From: Chaetorhynchus papuensis
Lineage: Eukaryota; Chordata; Aves; Passeriformes; Rhipiduridae
Length of the DNA stretch: 64,000 bases
NCBI GenBank assembly: GCA_013396525.1
Contig: VWYX01000360.1
Span: forward strand, 487,228-551,227
Direction of reading: 5' to 3'
The notes under the pieces were generated by a model that saw nothing but the letters and a program-made list of their open reading frames with translations, was not told the DNA's origin and ran no database searches. The position numbers were made by a program, and so were the translations under genes. Within the stretch, counting starts at the first letter, position 1. Every line of letters begins with the position of its first letter. Below, in pieces: positions 13,572-27,725 of this stretch.

Positions 13572-16500
13572 TAAATACACTGTTTTTTCTCTCCATCTGC
13601 TTCTGGTAAGATGCATTCTTCAACTGCTAATTCAGTCAAGATCTCAGCTTCATTTATCCAGTTAATTAGAGTCAGATGCTGACAACATCAAGATGATAAA
13701 TCAAATCTGGGTATGCAGGCAAAAAGAAAGCTGCTGCTAACACCAATGTACATGTTTTGATTTCTTACAGACCTACATATGAAAAGAGGATAAACCAGTA
13801 GCGCACTAGGAGCAGAATTACTGTTATATCCCATAAAAGAGGTGTCTAAAATTTAGGTGTTAAGCACTAACCTTGTAAAAACTTGGGCTCAACAGCCAGA
13901 TCTAGAACCTCACACTACTGCCAAGCTGCAGAAGAACCTGGTGTGTCCCACTTTTAGGGCACTGGCTCTAGCTGCTGTGCTTGCTGTAAGAAGTTGTTTG
14001 CCGTCTCTCTCAGCTGTGTTTCAAAAAATGGTGGTGTTGACCCCTGTATTTTTTGGAGAGCCTGACCACCCAACCACTCACCAGGAGCTCCCAGAGCACA
14101 CCAGTCCAATCCTCCCCTGGGATCCAGTCACCCCGAAATGCCCCAGACTAGCAAAGAGGGGGCAGCTTGTGGCACACAGAAATACGCAATTCTAGCATCT
14201 GCAGAATTTAAAACATCAAAAGGTGTATTCGGTCTGGACTACAACTGGACTAATTTAGCTGGGATTTACAGTTTTGTTCTTGAGAACCCACAGGCATTTA
14301 CACCTTTACAGAGAGCAACAAAGAGATGTAAATGAGCCCATCTAATCTCCTTTTTGTGCTTTTTTCTGTTTACTCTGAGGGATCACATCTGTGTCACTGA
14401 CAAAGAAAGCCAATCAAATTAATTATGACTTATAAACTACAGAGGGAGAATATGCCACTAGAGTAGCTCCTTCTACATTCTATGTCCATGTTTAGATGGA
14501 CCAAGAACTCTGGACAGATGGAGAATATGCCACAATTCTAAGAAAATTCCAAAATTAAAAGGAAAAATGTGGCAGCGTATGATTTTCTCCCCACAAAACA
14601 TAAAGCAAACAAACCAACCCCTAGCTCTAAAGCAGTGAACAAGTTATCTCAGAGCATAAAGAGTAAAAGGACCCTTGGGTCTTCTATTGAAACCATACAA
14701 CAATGTTGAGTACCAGATCTACAATGATCTATATGCACAAAGCATACACATTGTTAAAGGATATATAGACTCCAGGGTCACTAAGTTCAGCCCCAAACTA
14801 CCAAAGCGTTTTCCCATGTCTTTGGTAATATTCCATAAGAAAGCCCATATTTCTTTTCCCACTGCTTTAGAAACAGTTCTGCTCTAACTAACTGACTAGC
14901 TACAACCCATAGGCAATCAAAAGCTCTTTTTCAAAATTCTTTTTCAGGGAGCAAAGCATTCATTTCAATCCCTAAACTTGACAAAAACTCCTCTGCCCAT
15001 GAAAACCTGCACTATACCACGGCATTCCTCAACTCCCATTCCCAGTGTATCCTTTCTCAAGGTCTCTCAACGTTGCTACATTTCGAGTCACGGAGTAAGG
15101 CCTCGACATTATTATCTGACCAGAGTGCCAGTGATTTTCATTTTGCAGACTAACAGCCCTCCATCAGGAGCTGAATTCTGGTTCTCGGAATCAACGTTTT
15201 TGTCTTTTGAGCATCCAATTTTTAAAGCAGAAGTTTTAGCTACTCACCCAACTACAGAGCAGTTCCAAGTGCTATAATTCCCAGGATCAGGAAGTTCACA
15301 GCAAAAGGTTATAAGATCATTTCCCTATATGTGGGTAACTTAAAAAGATAATGTTGGGTACCTGAAGAAAAATAATAAGTTTGTCCAAAGCTATGGATGT
15401 CTGGAAACAGCTGAAGAGGCAAAAAGCAGACTTACACAGGAAATTGCAGTTTCCTTTCTAAATGCCCCAATTCCACACCGATACCACGTGGCACTCCTCT
15501 CCCATCTTTCTCTGGATTCCTGTTGACAGCAATTCACCGCCTTTACTCAAAGAAACTTTAACAATCTCAGACAGAAACATCTTGGCCATAACAACAAAAA
15601 ACTCACCATTCATTCTGGCAGAAACTTCACGCATCTGTTGTTCAGGTGCAGGACTTGAATAGCTCAAGCAAGAGAATCAAAACAGCAACCGAGGTGAGGA
15701 ATATGAGGGCAGGACAGGCAGGAATTGTTATCCTGGGATGTGGCCACACTGGATCCAGGCAGTAAGACAACCAAAGACCAATCTGCCTGAAGGAAAAAAC
15801 CCTTTGTTATTGGTAATCCAACACCTCCACAAGAAGTACTGAGCTTTGGAAAGAGTGGAAATAAACACATCTTTGAGAACCACTCTTCCTCTCCCGGAAA
15901 ACTTGTCTGAGAATTGCAGAAGGAGGGTGCCCTCCCACCCTGTGAGCTAATGGGGTGTTCTGAACTCTCAGGTGAGATGCAGCTTGTGGACAGCTCACAC
16001 ATAAATAACTGCAATTCTATCCTGAGGCCCATCATCACCCCAGTTTTCAAGGCAACGTGCCACAAAGCACTAATATAAATTGGTGCTATAAACAGACAGC
16101 CCAGACTGGTCCTTGGCACATTGCTCAATTTCACTCCATTGGTTATGCACAGACCTTGACCCATGTTAAGCTTACACAGAACTTGTATGGAACTCTTGTT
16201 TTTTAAACCTTAATGCTTCCAGGCTTTGGAAGGAAACAAGAACCTCAAACTAGCTTTTTCTTTCAATTTCAGCAAATATCTTAAATTATTTATCCTCAGC
16301 ATGTCCTTAGCATTAAATCACGGTGAATGTTTTCACCAATGACCTCAGGTTTGTTACAGAATATGTGATCTACAAGTATCATCTCTAAGGATTTGATCTG
16401 CACGGTGTTCTACTAAACACAGTGAATTTCCCAGAGGTGGGCTCTCACTTTAATAAGATACAGCAAAACTGTCCCACAATTAAAGTAAATAAATGTGAAG

Positions 16501-19500
16501 CAAACCTGACCAGACTACACGAGTTACACCTGCCAAGATGAGGGAAAAAGAATAACCCCATTAAAAACTCTTCTTGCTGCAGCTGTTTCTCTTGTCTTGG
16601 GTAACGCTACTGAAGTGAATTATCAGTTTGATGCCTTCTGGGTTTCTATTCTTATTCTTGCATAAGGATTTTTACACATTGATACGTCAGTTTTGCTCCA
16701 AATGGGAAGTGTTTTTAAAAACACCGTCTCGGTCTGAATATTGAACCTCTGAAGTATGTATAAATATTTTACTTTTTATAAAAGCATCGAAAATTTCTAG
16801 TCGTTTACTTCAAAAGTCTCACTCTTCCTTAAACTAAAATCTTATTTTCCATAGTGTTTGACAATTCACTCAGACTTCAGAATTTATACGACCTACATCT
16901 CAGTTTTTACCAGAGTATCAACATAAGCTGTGAAACAACATTCATTCCAAGCCAGCAAATGATCTCATTTCATACGCACGTTCTCTATCTGAGTCCAAGT
17001 CCCTACAAGGCGAGCACACAATGCAATTTCCTGCAAAAGAAAACCACTGAAATTAGTCAGGGTGACAAGAAACTCAGATTAGACTCGGCAAAAGGTTCAC
17101 AGAGACTTAGCCAATTTGGCTGTTTCTGACTTTCAACGGCACCTAAAATCATGTTTGAGCCACTCCAGTTGAAGCAAACCCCTGTTTCTGTTCCAGACTG
17201 GTTCCCTGCCACAGTACCATGAACCAGGAGGCAACAACCGACCTGAATTAACAAGTCCTTACTGAGGTGTTGCATATAAAAAGGCATTTATGCAGGTAAT
17301 TAGCAATGTTCACGAAAACCCCTCTGCTGTAATCATAATTCTCAAAAAAATTATGTTAATAATTTTAAAATTATATTTAAAAAGTTAAAAACTTCATGCT
17401 CAATAAACATAACAATAGTGTTTCAAAAATGATGATACAAATTGTTCATCGAAGGATGAAATGCAAACACAAATGACAAAATGATCCCTGCAAACCAAAA
17501 TATATTCTCCACATGAAAGAGGTCGAGGTAAGACATGGCTTACGTGTATTGTAGTTCTCTCCCACAAATAAACCTAAAAACCATGAAAGAAGGGTCACAG
17601 TAGACATATCAATATAATGTTAATATTTAAATATGCATTGGAAAATCCATATATGTGTATTTCACTGCAAATAAACTAAAGCAGAATTTTGAGAAACCTG
17701 GAAACAATCTATTTATAGCTATTATAGCTATTGTACTGTAGATTTTAACCTAATGGAGGCAAGTTACAAACACCTACAAGCCCCACTGAAAACAAGCTGA
17801 ACTCGCAGTTCACTGCATTTTGGTTTTGTGTCCGTATTTGTTAGCCTACAGTGCAATCAGAGTTTAATTAACAGAATGCTTTCACATCATCAGGTAGTTT
17901 CATTAGGCAAGCACAAAGCATATCCAATCACCTTTTGAGAGACTGGCAGAACACAGTTAGGAAGGTTTCAGTTGCAGAAGTTCTATTAACACATGTTACT
18001 TTTTTGGGGCAGGAAAATGACCAAATATGGATTTAAAGACTTTTTCTCTTTTTTATTTATAATTGCAGTCTAGTCTTTTCTGCTCTTTCACTTTGCCTTC
18101 TCTTCATTTAAAATGAAATGGAAGTGATGTCACTTGTACTGCCCAGCACTGGGAAGAGGAGAAATCATCAAATTCTGGAATCTTTGAATGCAGCATTTCC
18201 ACAGTTTGAGACTTTTGCAGGGATCTGAGGCAGAGGATGTGGGATGTACGAACTCCAGCCAACTTAGTTTTAGGAGGCTTGCTTTATTTTCTTGTGCTTG
18301 GGTTGCTTTTCCAAGTGAACACAAGAGGGCACAGCTCATGAGCAATCTCAGGCTGTGTTCGTATCCAGTATACACCAAATTAAAATCAGTTCTTCCTACA
18401 TGTAAAGCGGCCCCCTGTGGAAAGCTGACATACAAAAATAAGGCAAAGACAGGAAATCTTACATACAAATTTCTGGTGCTATATGAAAACTGAAATGCTG
18501 CAAGTGAAATAACGTAAGATTTCCATAGGATAAAGGTCAATCAGGACCTCAAAAGCAATGTGTAGCACGTACAAGTTAAAGTATCTATTTCAGGAAATCT
18601 GACACTGATTCAACTAACATCTGAAGATTCAGAATATAAAGCATCCTGGAAAAGGAAATACAGAATGACTCGGGAAAAGGATCAGTCTGATAAGGGTGGG
18701 GAAACAAAATGAGAATATAGGATTCTTCCCTACACTAATCCCTTGAGACTAAGCTTATCAGTCTATTTTTGACACAGTGATTATTAAAAAAAGTTGGAGG
18801 TTGGAAGACTTACTTACTAGTTTTTGTACTCTACAATAGTTAATCAGGTGTTCCTCTTAAATATAGTGTTTGTGCTCTAAGATAATCCAAAGCAATTTTA
18901 AAATTTAGTTATCAAAATCATCTGATAGTCAATAACAGAACAAGCTTTTTTTATGTTTAAAAGAAAAAAAATTAACTTTGTAGGGCTGGTAAGAATTTCA
19001 TGTATTCAAAAACTCTGTACAAGCCCTGGGAAGCTGGACAAAGTCAGGGCTGATAAGAAACACTGTTGAGAGCTGACTCAGTTCTGCTACTGCAGCTTCC
19101 AGCCACAGCTCGAGCACCTTCTACAAACACCTTCTCCCAGTGCAGAATTGGACAGGTAAAACCCACCAGGTTCTAGGCCATATCCTCACCCCTCTGTGAA
19201 GAGCCTGGGCTAAGGAACAAGCACCACACTGCACATAAGGGCACAGAAGTTTCCATTCATCCACGGGCAAACCCCCCAGTGGTGTGCTGGCAGCACCTGC
19301 GTGCATCACCCTGTTCCCAAAAGCAGAGCAGTGACACTCCCAGCAGGAAGGCTGGTCCCTTTCACCAAGTTTGCCAGTGCACCTTTTGCCATATCAGTTC
19401 ATTATTTACATTCATCCCTCCTGCCTTCAGAGGAGCCAAGCCCATCCATTCACCTGCCCAAAGAATGGTGCTCTTGCAGCACATCATTACGTTAGTAATA

Positions 19501-19502
19501 AC

Positions 19503-19635
19503 TCACAGAATCATTTAGGCTGAAAAAGACCTCTAAGAACACCGAGCCCAACTGCAACCCAGCACTGCCAAGGCCACTACTAAACCATGTCTCCAGATGC
19601 CACATTTAAATGTCCAAGCAACTCCTGCTTTTTGC
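19503..19635 (-). mobile_element. CR1 LINE 3' fragment
   Basis: The plus strand carries CACAGAATCATTTAGGCTG, then AAAGACCTCTAAGA, CCCAGCACTGCCAAGGCC and ACTAAACCATGTC, the typical order of a CR1 3' UTR read in reverse. It is 5'-truncated, as most bird CR1 copies are, and has no coding capacity. Confidence 0.8.
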
Positions 19636-20703
19636 ACCTCTTGACAATTCATATAAGGGGTGAACTGCTTTGTCTTCTTGGTTTAAAAGCACCTGTCTCC
19701 ATGGGAAAGGTAAAGCCTAAGGAAATTTACTGTGAGGTCTGGATGAGGAAGATGCAGTCTGAAAAGCGGCTCACAAGGAGCATGCAAATGAAAATAGGGG
19801 CTGACAGCAACTGTGCAGAAGAAATCTGCTCTAAAAAAGACTGTAATATACAGACATGATTGGGGCACTTTCTAGGATACATCAGCAATCTGAAAACACC
19901 TTTGGCCACAGGATTTTAAACCTGTTCTACACTGTTCATCTTAGCATACTCTTTCTAGCTGAATAAATTCTTTGCTTTTGCTACTAAAATTTCAAAAAGC
20001 GGGAAATGGACTGGAAACACACTCCTGTCATGACATTACAGTCAATGAGACATCAGAGAGTGCAGTTCAATTTACAGCAGGACTTCAACATGGCAATGAT
20101 CAGCACCAAAATGCTTTGCTGCAGGTACAGGTCTGAAACTCCACCTTCCTCCTAGGTGAGACTCTTCCTCACATCCCAAAATCCCATCCTAGGTTTCAGA
20201 TGCCTAAGTTATCTTGTTGGATACAGATGAGTGGTTCACTTTTCCTTGACAGTAAGCCCAGTGGAAGCAACTCTCTTTATCTAATAGTAATCAGAGCGTC
20301 CAAAACATAAGAAAAAGTAAAAACTCCTCAATGAAAAAAAATTTCAAAAACATCTTCCACCTTCCATTAAAATGCCTTGACCACTGGGCTGCAGACAGCA
20401 GCACAGTGAAGGAATCTGCCACCTGCCCTAGGGCAGCACACCACTGGACACACATAGGTTCTGATCACCTGAAACAAAAACTAGTATTTTCTCCTCCCTA
20501 TTACTTATATCAGCAAGTTCATTAGGTCTGTTTGTCCTCATTATAAAAACATAACGGGAAAATGAAATGGTTCTCCAGCTCAGGTAAAAATGATGAGCAG
20601 CAGTTCTATTACACCCAGAGCTGAGTGCAAAAAGTGAGCAAGTTCAGGGAAAGAGGATGGGAAATAGAGAGGAAAGAATAAACACATGAAAGAACAGACT
20701 GCT

Positions 20704-20736
20704 CCTATTAAGTTATTTCTTCCTATTAAGTTATCA
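20704..20736. repeat. Short tandem duplication (about 20-bp period)
   Basis: TCCTATTAAGTTAT appears twice in a row, separated by six bases. Only two copies. Confidence 0.85.
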
Positions 20737-23700
20737 GTCATAGTGTATAATTTTAAGCAAAATTAAACCAAGTTCAAAAATTGCAGCCCAAGATAATATG
20801 AGGCACATCTATTTGCTTTTGCTTACTTCAATAACGTGATACAAATTTGTCACAGAAGCAGAATTAAATTTTATCTCTTTTCAGAAGGAGCCATTTCAAA
20901 AGCAGTAACAGGCTTTAAAAGAAAGCAAAGATCACTTCAGTCGACTTTAGTTTCTGGCTCCATTCTCTGAAATGCTATATGTTATCGTGCACATGTTTGT
21001 TTTTATCTGTCACTGTGGTTTATTGTTAAGGAAGTGTAGTATCAGCTGTCTCTTCCCTGCCATCAAACCTACTTCGTTAAAGTTAATAGTGTTTGACTTC
21101 CAGAGGATCTTTTACCGAGGTAACACAAAAAAACTTCTGCTCATCATTATTTTTACAGCAGTAAAGACACCAAATGGATGCAGTATCTCCTTTACCTTTT
21201 AAAAAGGAAATCCACTGCATGGATTTGTTGAAAGCGCTTAAGAATTCTATTTGTCACTTGCCAAATTACTTGAGCTGCGAGGAATCCAAATGCTAACCAC
21301 ACACCATCAGATTTCAGAACATGCTGTATGAATGAGTATCTGCCTTGCTTGGTGGAAAAGTTCTGTACAAAGGATCCCCTGCACCTGTGTGCACTGCCTC
21401 TCCCCAGCACTACTCCTTAATGGCTTTAACTACTTGTGTTGCTCTCCTGAAACACTCAGCAGTGCCCTGCTTCCAACCCAGAGGAACACGTGATAATCTT
21501 AACTAAACATTAAGACAATCTTAATTAAATCAATTCATTTTGGCTTGATTTTAATTGTGAATTGAGAAGTGTGTGATATGCTGTATAACTTTTAAAACTT
21601 TTCCCACACTTCCAAAAACTTGTTCCTTTTTATGATACTGTCACTGCTTTTTAGTCCCTTTGCATTTATATCTCTCCTCATCTCTGTTTTCTGCAAGGTA
21701 CTGTAACCACACCTGATTTTGAGAATAAGGATCCCTCCAAATAACTGACATTATCTGGGGAGGAGGGGCAGATGGGAACTGGCAATACATTTTATGACTT
21801 TTAATCAGAAATCACCTCTGAAAACTATTGCTATTTTAAAGCTACTTACATAAATTAAAATGCTGCTGCTTTAAATAAAAACCTATTAATTTTCATAAAA
21901 CTACTTAGGGACCGAGTGTATGAGACTTAGCACAATACACATGTATCCTATCAACAGTAAAATACAAAGATGTGACACAATAACCAGGAAACTGTTCCTG
22001 TATAAAAATTATAAAACCCAGTAATCTTTAAAAATATCAACACAGTTTCAGATACTGTCTATCATAGTCACAAAATGTCTTAATTCTAGCAAATGTTTAT
22101 CAGCTCAAATATAAAAGGGCCCAAGTTCAAACCAACTTTACACCAAGTATGTAAAATATGCTCCAAAAATCTTGCATAACTCAATAACCTGTAGTAAAAG
22201 AAAAATCAAAAGTAATATTTTATGCAGTATTGAGATATCTCCAATCACCTAAAAGATATCCCAATGAAATAACATAAAAAGAGAGAGGATTCATCTAATG
22301 CTTACAATAGTAGAATAAGTGTAGTATAATAGTCAGTTATCCCATGCACACACCCCTTACACATGAGGAGGAATTTCTTGTCAGAAATTTTTGCCTGAAT
22401 AATCTCAGCATCTTTTCAATACACAGAAGTGCATCAAGGTTATTCCTGGTATCTGGGAGTACATGAGGTCATTTAACTGAGGGACAGGTCACTAAGGCAG
22501 GTATGCACACCTTCAGAGCTTCATTTTACCCTGCTTTTAAAAACACGGGTTTTTTCAATAGCCTTTTCATTTTAATAAGTATTACATTATTTTAAGAAGT
22601 ACATATGTATGTGTATATCAGGCTGCCTCATGTCTCAGAAAATCACGTCAGCTGAAGTGTATAGAGCCTATGTGCAGCAAACAGCTTTTTTTTCCGGAGA
22701 ATCTGAGGTGCATCTACTTGGTGATCCCCTCCATGTGAAATTACTGACGGCAACCGGGTTGAAAATTAACTAACCGCGTATATTGCACGAATCCAACTAT
22801 TAAGGCGTCCAAAACCAGGTACAAACCAACATCCCCCCCCCAGACCATGGGCGGAGAGGGGCGGTGTGAGCAGAGCCGGTGGCAGCCAGCACAAGAGGGA
22901 GCAGTCGGGTAACGCTATGGAGGCTGGTGAGACCCTCCTTGCCAAGGTTCAGGAGAGCTTTAGAGAACCTCAGGCTGCTGCGGGGACAGCTGCTTCTCAG
23001 AGTCCCCCGACCAAAAAATGACAGCTCCCTTCAGCCAAGGCACCGTCCCCACGCAAAATGAGTAGTGGCAGCTGTGGTCTGATTGCTGTTTTCCCCTCGG
23101 ATGCAATATCCAAATTGTTGTGGGGATGGGAGAACTTCTGGACAGTTATTTCAGTTTTGGTAATACAGCAGCACTGCAAATCGAGTGAATTAAAAGACAT
23201 AAGAGAGTGTTGTACAAGTCTCTGCGTGCTCCTGCATTTTGATTCATTTCAAATGCTGTAGGAAAATGCTAACCCTCAGCTTTCCTTTACGGATTTTCTT
23301 CCATTCTGAGGAAACTAGTGGGTTGCAGCGCACACTGAAATAGACTGAGAGGAATTTATAAGCCTTGTGAACTTAGCTGTTTCACTGACAAAAGTGATCC
23401 TTCTGCAGAAATCTGGAAGATCCTCAGCCCCAGCTCGTTGCCACGGTTTGCTGTGATGTTCTTCCAGATTAGCACAGCTGTAGCACTTCCTGTGTTTGCT
23501 GCCTGGAAACCACCTTCTCCAATACCCGAGGCTGTTCCCTCTTTAAGGACTCTGAAAACTTTTACTTTCATATTTGCGAAACACAAAGTTAAATACAACC
23601 ACCTTCTGTCTGTGATTAGCAATCTTTGCCACTACAACTAAACACTATTTCAAAAAAAAGAGCTTGAAATGTAATTATCACTGTAAAAGAAGTAACATTT

Positions 23701-24775
23701 TACACCAAGGTGCCTAAAGAAAACTGTTTGATAAACCCTAGAGGGCCCAAGCAAAAACCAAGCAAGTAAATAGATAAGAAAAAAAGATAAGAAGAGCAAA
23801 GCAGGCAGAATTCACTTCTAATCCAGAGCTTCAATCAATAACTATTTTTTATGTAATACATGTATTTCATAAATTATTTATACTATTAAAACATTTAAGT
23901 CTCCATAACAACTCTGAGAAAGAAAACTGTAAATTACCAGACAGAAAAATCCTCCACCCAGTGATTATTCCTACAAGTACTTATTCCACTTCTCAGATAT
24001 CTTTATAAAAAAAATTCAAAAGCACAAAACCCCACCCAAATTCCACAGAAGCCAGTGTGACTCCCTCCACAGAAGCAATGAGAGCTTCACTGACTTCACA
24101 CTGCTCACAACACCACAGACCACAATCTGTCCATTAGCATTTTGAAAGCCATTAAAATACTAAAGGTAAGATACGCTAAATATTTTTTTTAAAAAAAGGC
24201 CACGCCTTTTTAATCCTTGCAATCAGTTTTACATAAGCTTTTTCCTAAATTGAAAGGATTATCACCCCAGCCAAACCTTAAAACTATTAGTCTGCAACAC
24301 CTGCAAGCAATTTTTATCTCAAAGATTTGCTGAAGTTAAATTTTGCCAGCTGAAAAGACCATGATCATTATTAAAAGAAATGCAACAAAATCCCCTAAGT
24401 GCAGCAGCATCTGAACTGCAGGTCCTATAAATCAGCCAGTTAGTTTAATTATAAAGAGTGTATTTATAGTGGAATCACTCCAAAAACATTACAGATAGGC
24501 CAATTAGTTACAGGCTTCCCTCAGAATAAAGTGAACGTAAGCTGTATTCTTACTTCTGTAGGTTATGTGAAGATTTTCATCTGGAAGGAAAAGTTTATTT
24601 ATTTAAATTCACATTCTCCTTTTTGTTTTCTACTTACTGCATGCTGTTGTTAACCAAAGGCAAGATTTAAGGGTTTTTAACCAAAGTATCTGTTGGAAGT
24701 TCCAAGTAAAGCCTTGACAGGGCCCAGCTTGCCAAGAACTGTGCTTCTACCAGTAAGCAAGGAAATCCATCCAGC

Positions 24776-24801
24776 TTTTTTTTTTTTTTTTTTTTTTTTT
24801 T
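24776..24801. repeat. T26 homopolymer
   Basis: A run of 26 T on the plus strand. It could be a decayed poly(A) tail of an inserted sequence on the minus strand, but no matching element is recognisable beside it. Confidence 0.95.
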
Positions 24802-24884
24802 GAGGAAAAAAAGACATTTCCCTTGGAATTCAATTTCTCTTCTAAGGATTCTGTGTGCACACTGCCCAAGGCAAAGACACACCT

Positions 24885-25150
24885 TTCCCCAAGGACAGGG
24901 ACATCCCCGAGCACCCGGGGGCTGCGGTGGCGGTGACGCCTCAGCCGGGGCAGGGGGCCTGGCAGCCGAGTTCCCGCTCAGGATACAGCCCAGGCCAGCC
25001 TGTGCTCCCCGTGTCACCCACTGCTTGTTTCACGGCATTTTTTGTGAGGAAAATCCAAGGTTTTTTTCAGGAATACCACCACCTCCCATGGGTATGGGCC
25101 CGGTGCCGGAGGTGGGAGGGGGAGCGCAGGCCCTGCTGCCAGAGAGGGCT
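24885..25150. promoter_or_regulatory. GC/CpG-rich island in the desert
   Basis: A GC-rich block with about a dozen CpG, including CACCCGGGGG and GCGGTGGCGGTGACG, stands out from AT-rich flanks. Overlapping open frames on both strands follow from the low stop-codon density and show no recognisable domain. Confidence 0.3.
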
Positions 25151-27633
25151 GAGAAATGGCTGGGGGTAGGGAAAAGGTCTTGACCCGTGAGTGTGTGTTT
25201 TAAGGAAAGGGGCAGTCTCTTCAGGCCTTGCATTTGACCTCCTTACCTCGGGAAAATGTTATAATCTGAAGGACCGCCCTAGTATTTTGAGGATAATTTG
25301 TTCGAAATGCTTGTACCATCAATATGAAGGAGAAATAAAATGAGCACATTCCATAGTCCATGATACTCTGTGCAGCACTGACCACTCAATGAATCCGGAT
25401 CACACAACTGTGCTGACATCCCTGATGTGCCCATGAAGGAAAAAGACACTTGTTTTATCTGGATTAGACGGTATGAAGGTGAATACTGTCACCTCATCCA
25501 AGACTAGTTTTAGCGTGAAGCAGATCTGTGGTACAGAGTTACCTGGGGTTTTCTTCTCCATGGACTCTGTTGTATCGCACTGAAGGATTTGTACCATCTA
25601 ATGAGAAAGTGGTGGGTGTACCAGAGCAAGACTGGCTTTTATTGAAGTATTAGCCCTGGCCAGGTTATTAAAAGGACCTTTGGAGTGTAGTCATAAAAAG
25701 AAGGCTGAATTTCAAAGGTAACTCAGCACAACAGAGCTGAGCAGGAACAACTTCACATAACTGCCAAGCAGAATATGGCTGACACTCAACAATTCAAAAA
25801 AAAAGCAGAAACATGATAAGAATAGAAAGGATGTTCATTTTCAAGCCGAAGATAAGATATGGAATAAAGTTCATTCTCAGAATAGTGCAGAGAAAGATTT
25901 TATGGCTACATTATCCTGAAGCCAGAAGATTCCTTACCAAGTTATTTAAGTAATAGGGTAAACTGAGCCCTAGTGCTTACTGTACACAACGTGTGCTTCT
26001 GTGGGGTGTAAGTCCTGGCACATTTGCACCACTGAGGACTCTGGCAGCCTTTATCCTGGAGCTCTGGTAGAATTCTTTTTTTATATTCATTACAGGTCCA
26101 TCTGGTTTTATGTACATGGACATTACATTTATTCATTCCTTTATTTTCTTTACCTCAGACGTTCTGGTTTCAGCTCTCCCTCAAGAAGATGCAATAACCA
26201 CTTGAGAGGGTGGCAACTCCATAAATCCTTACATGCAAATGATGTTAACTTTCTGTCCTTTTTTTCATTACACATACACAATTTCTGCCTATGAACATCT
26301 TGGCCTAATGATGATCATTAGTTAACACATTGGAGAAGGAGAACCTGGGAAGGGAGAGGTGCTGCACAACAGGAGTCAGCTCAGGGAAAGGATTCCTCAC
26401 TGTCTGATCAGCACGGCATGCCCTGCAAAATTAAAATTAACTGGAGAAGCAGAAAACAAATGGCTTGCCAAGGCTTGTGACACCTGCAAGACAAGGCAGG
26501 GAAAAACAACTTAGGAAGGTACAGGCAAAACTGCACATGGATTTTAAGCACATGGATTTTGAGGAAAGAAAGTTGAAATAAAATAAAAGTCTACTAAAAA
26601 ATTAGTAAAATTATATCAAGTTTCTGGTAGACCTATCTGCAAGTATGCATTTAAACTTCCAAAGTGATTTAGGACACTATTAATGTGTGCAGTGTGAGTG
26701 TATGGAGTCTGTTATCAAACCAGGAATGGGTAGGAATGATTTTTAGCTGTTAGGAAGCTGGTGCTGCAATTGTAACCTGATGGTAGCGTTGCAGGTTTGC
26801 ACACTGAGTCTCAGTTTCGCCACCATTTCAGATTCCTTCATGTCCTCAGCCAAATCACCTGTTTCTGGCAGGTCTCTTTCTTCTTCTGTAATACAAATCT
26901 GTTGGTATTATTTCCCTTTACCCACTCTTTGTCCAAGCAGACAATAAACTCTTCTGAACAAGAGCAGGCTCTTCCATAAAAGTGCTACAGTAATAAAAAT
27001 ACTGATTCCTGAGATTTTTTCAGATTTCAGTAAATTCTTGGTTAAATAAGGAGGAATATCCAGGTTAGAAAGATTTGATACTACTTGAAAATGTTATTAA
27101 TTGTTATCTAAGGGGATACACCAGAATTCACCAGAGGTTCATAAGTCACCTTTCCAGGTCATGAAGATGCATTTTGATCAGTTGTATGTGGAAAGGAACA
27201 GCAGACTTTTCCAGTGCCCTTCTGTCCTACTGTTCCTTTCATATTTTTCTCCCACTCTCAGCTTCACTTCTTTTTCCATGTTGCCTCTTATAGTTTGAAT
27301 AACTTCCCATCTGCCACATGCCAAATCTCCTTTAGATCCTTCCTTAAAACCACTTCCTTCTCATAGCCTACTTATGCTGATATTTTCACCAAGACATCTC
27401 CATTCATTCCCCATCTGAACTATTGTCCCATAAATCATATTTGTCTTGCTTATTTTGTCAGCACTAAACATAAAGCATGTCCCGGACATTCTAGCAGTCA
27501 TTCCTAGTCTGCTGCCACATGAATGATAGCAGGGTCTTGTATCAATTTCTGTACATTTCCCAGCAGGACAGAGGAGAAAAAATAATTCAAAGAACTTCAC
27601 AACAGCCCTCAAGGCTTGTCTGTGTTACACAGC

Positions 27634-27725
27634 TGGGAACAAACATTTCTTCCTCCTGTGAGCTACAACTCACAGCATTATTAGTTAACCAAAGGTTAAA
27701 TGCAAGTAAGAAATGTTTGTTCCTA
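27634..27725. repeat. Fold-back element: 16-bp inverted repeat enclosing two hairpins
   Basis: The arms GGAACAAACATTTCTT (27636-27651) and its exact reverse complement (27708-27723) are 56 bp apart. A G-T wobble and one more pair extend the stem outward. Between the arms lie CTGTGAG/CTCACAG (27656-27662 and 27669-27675, 6-base loop) and TTAACC/GGTTAA (27685-27690 and 27694-27699, 3-base loop). Folded as RNA or single-stranded DNA it would form a three-way junction. Neither flank shows a clear target-site duplication. Function is unknown. Confidence 0.8.

Larger units (their letters stand above)
11161..27633. other. Intergenic DNA downstream of WT1, no gene seen
   Basis: Mostly AT-rich unique sequence. 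Minor landmarks are an A/C-rich stretch near 11370-11400, a CT-rich run at 13127-13160 and very AT-rich DNA at 17337-17400. The longest open frame (minus strand, 15664-16164, 166 residues) has no domain I know. Homeodomain-type TAATTA motifs near 13470-13500 and 24430-24520 might mark conserved noncoding DNA, but I cannot test conservation. Confidence 0.65.

Noticed and set aside
15664..16164. 166-residue open frame on the minus strand
   Set aside because: No family resemblance; overlaps a shorter frame on the same strand; no supporting signals.
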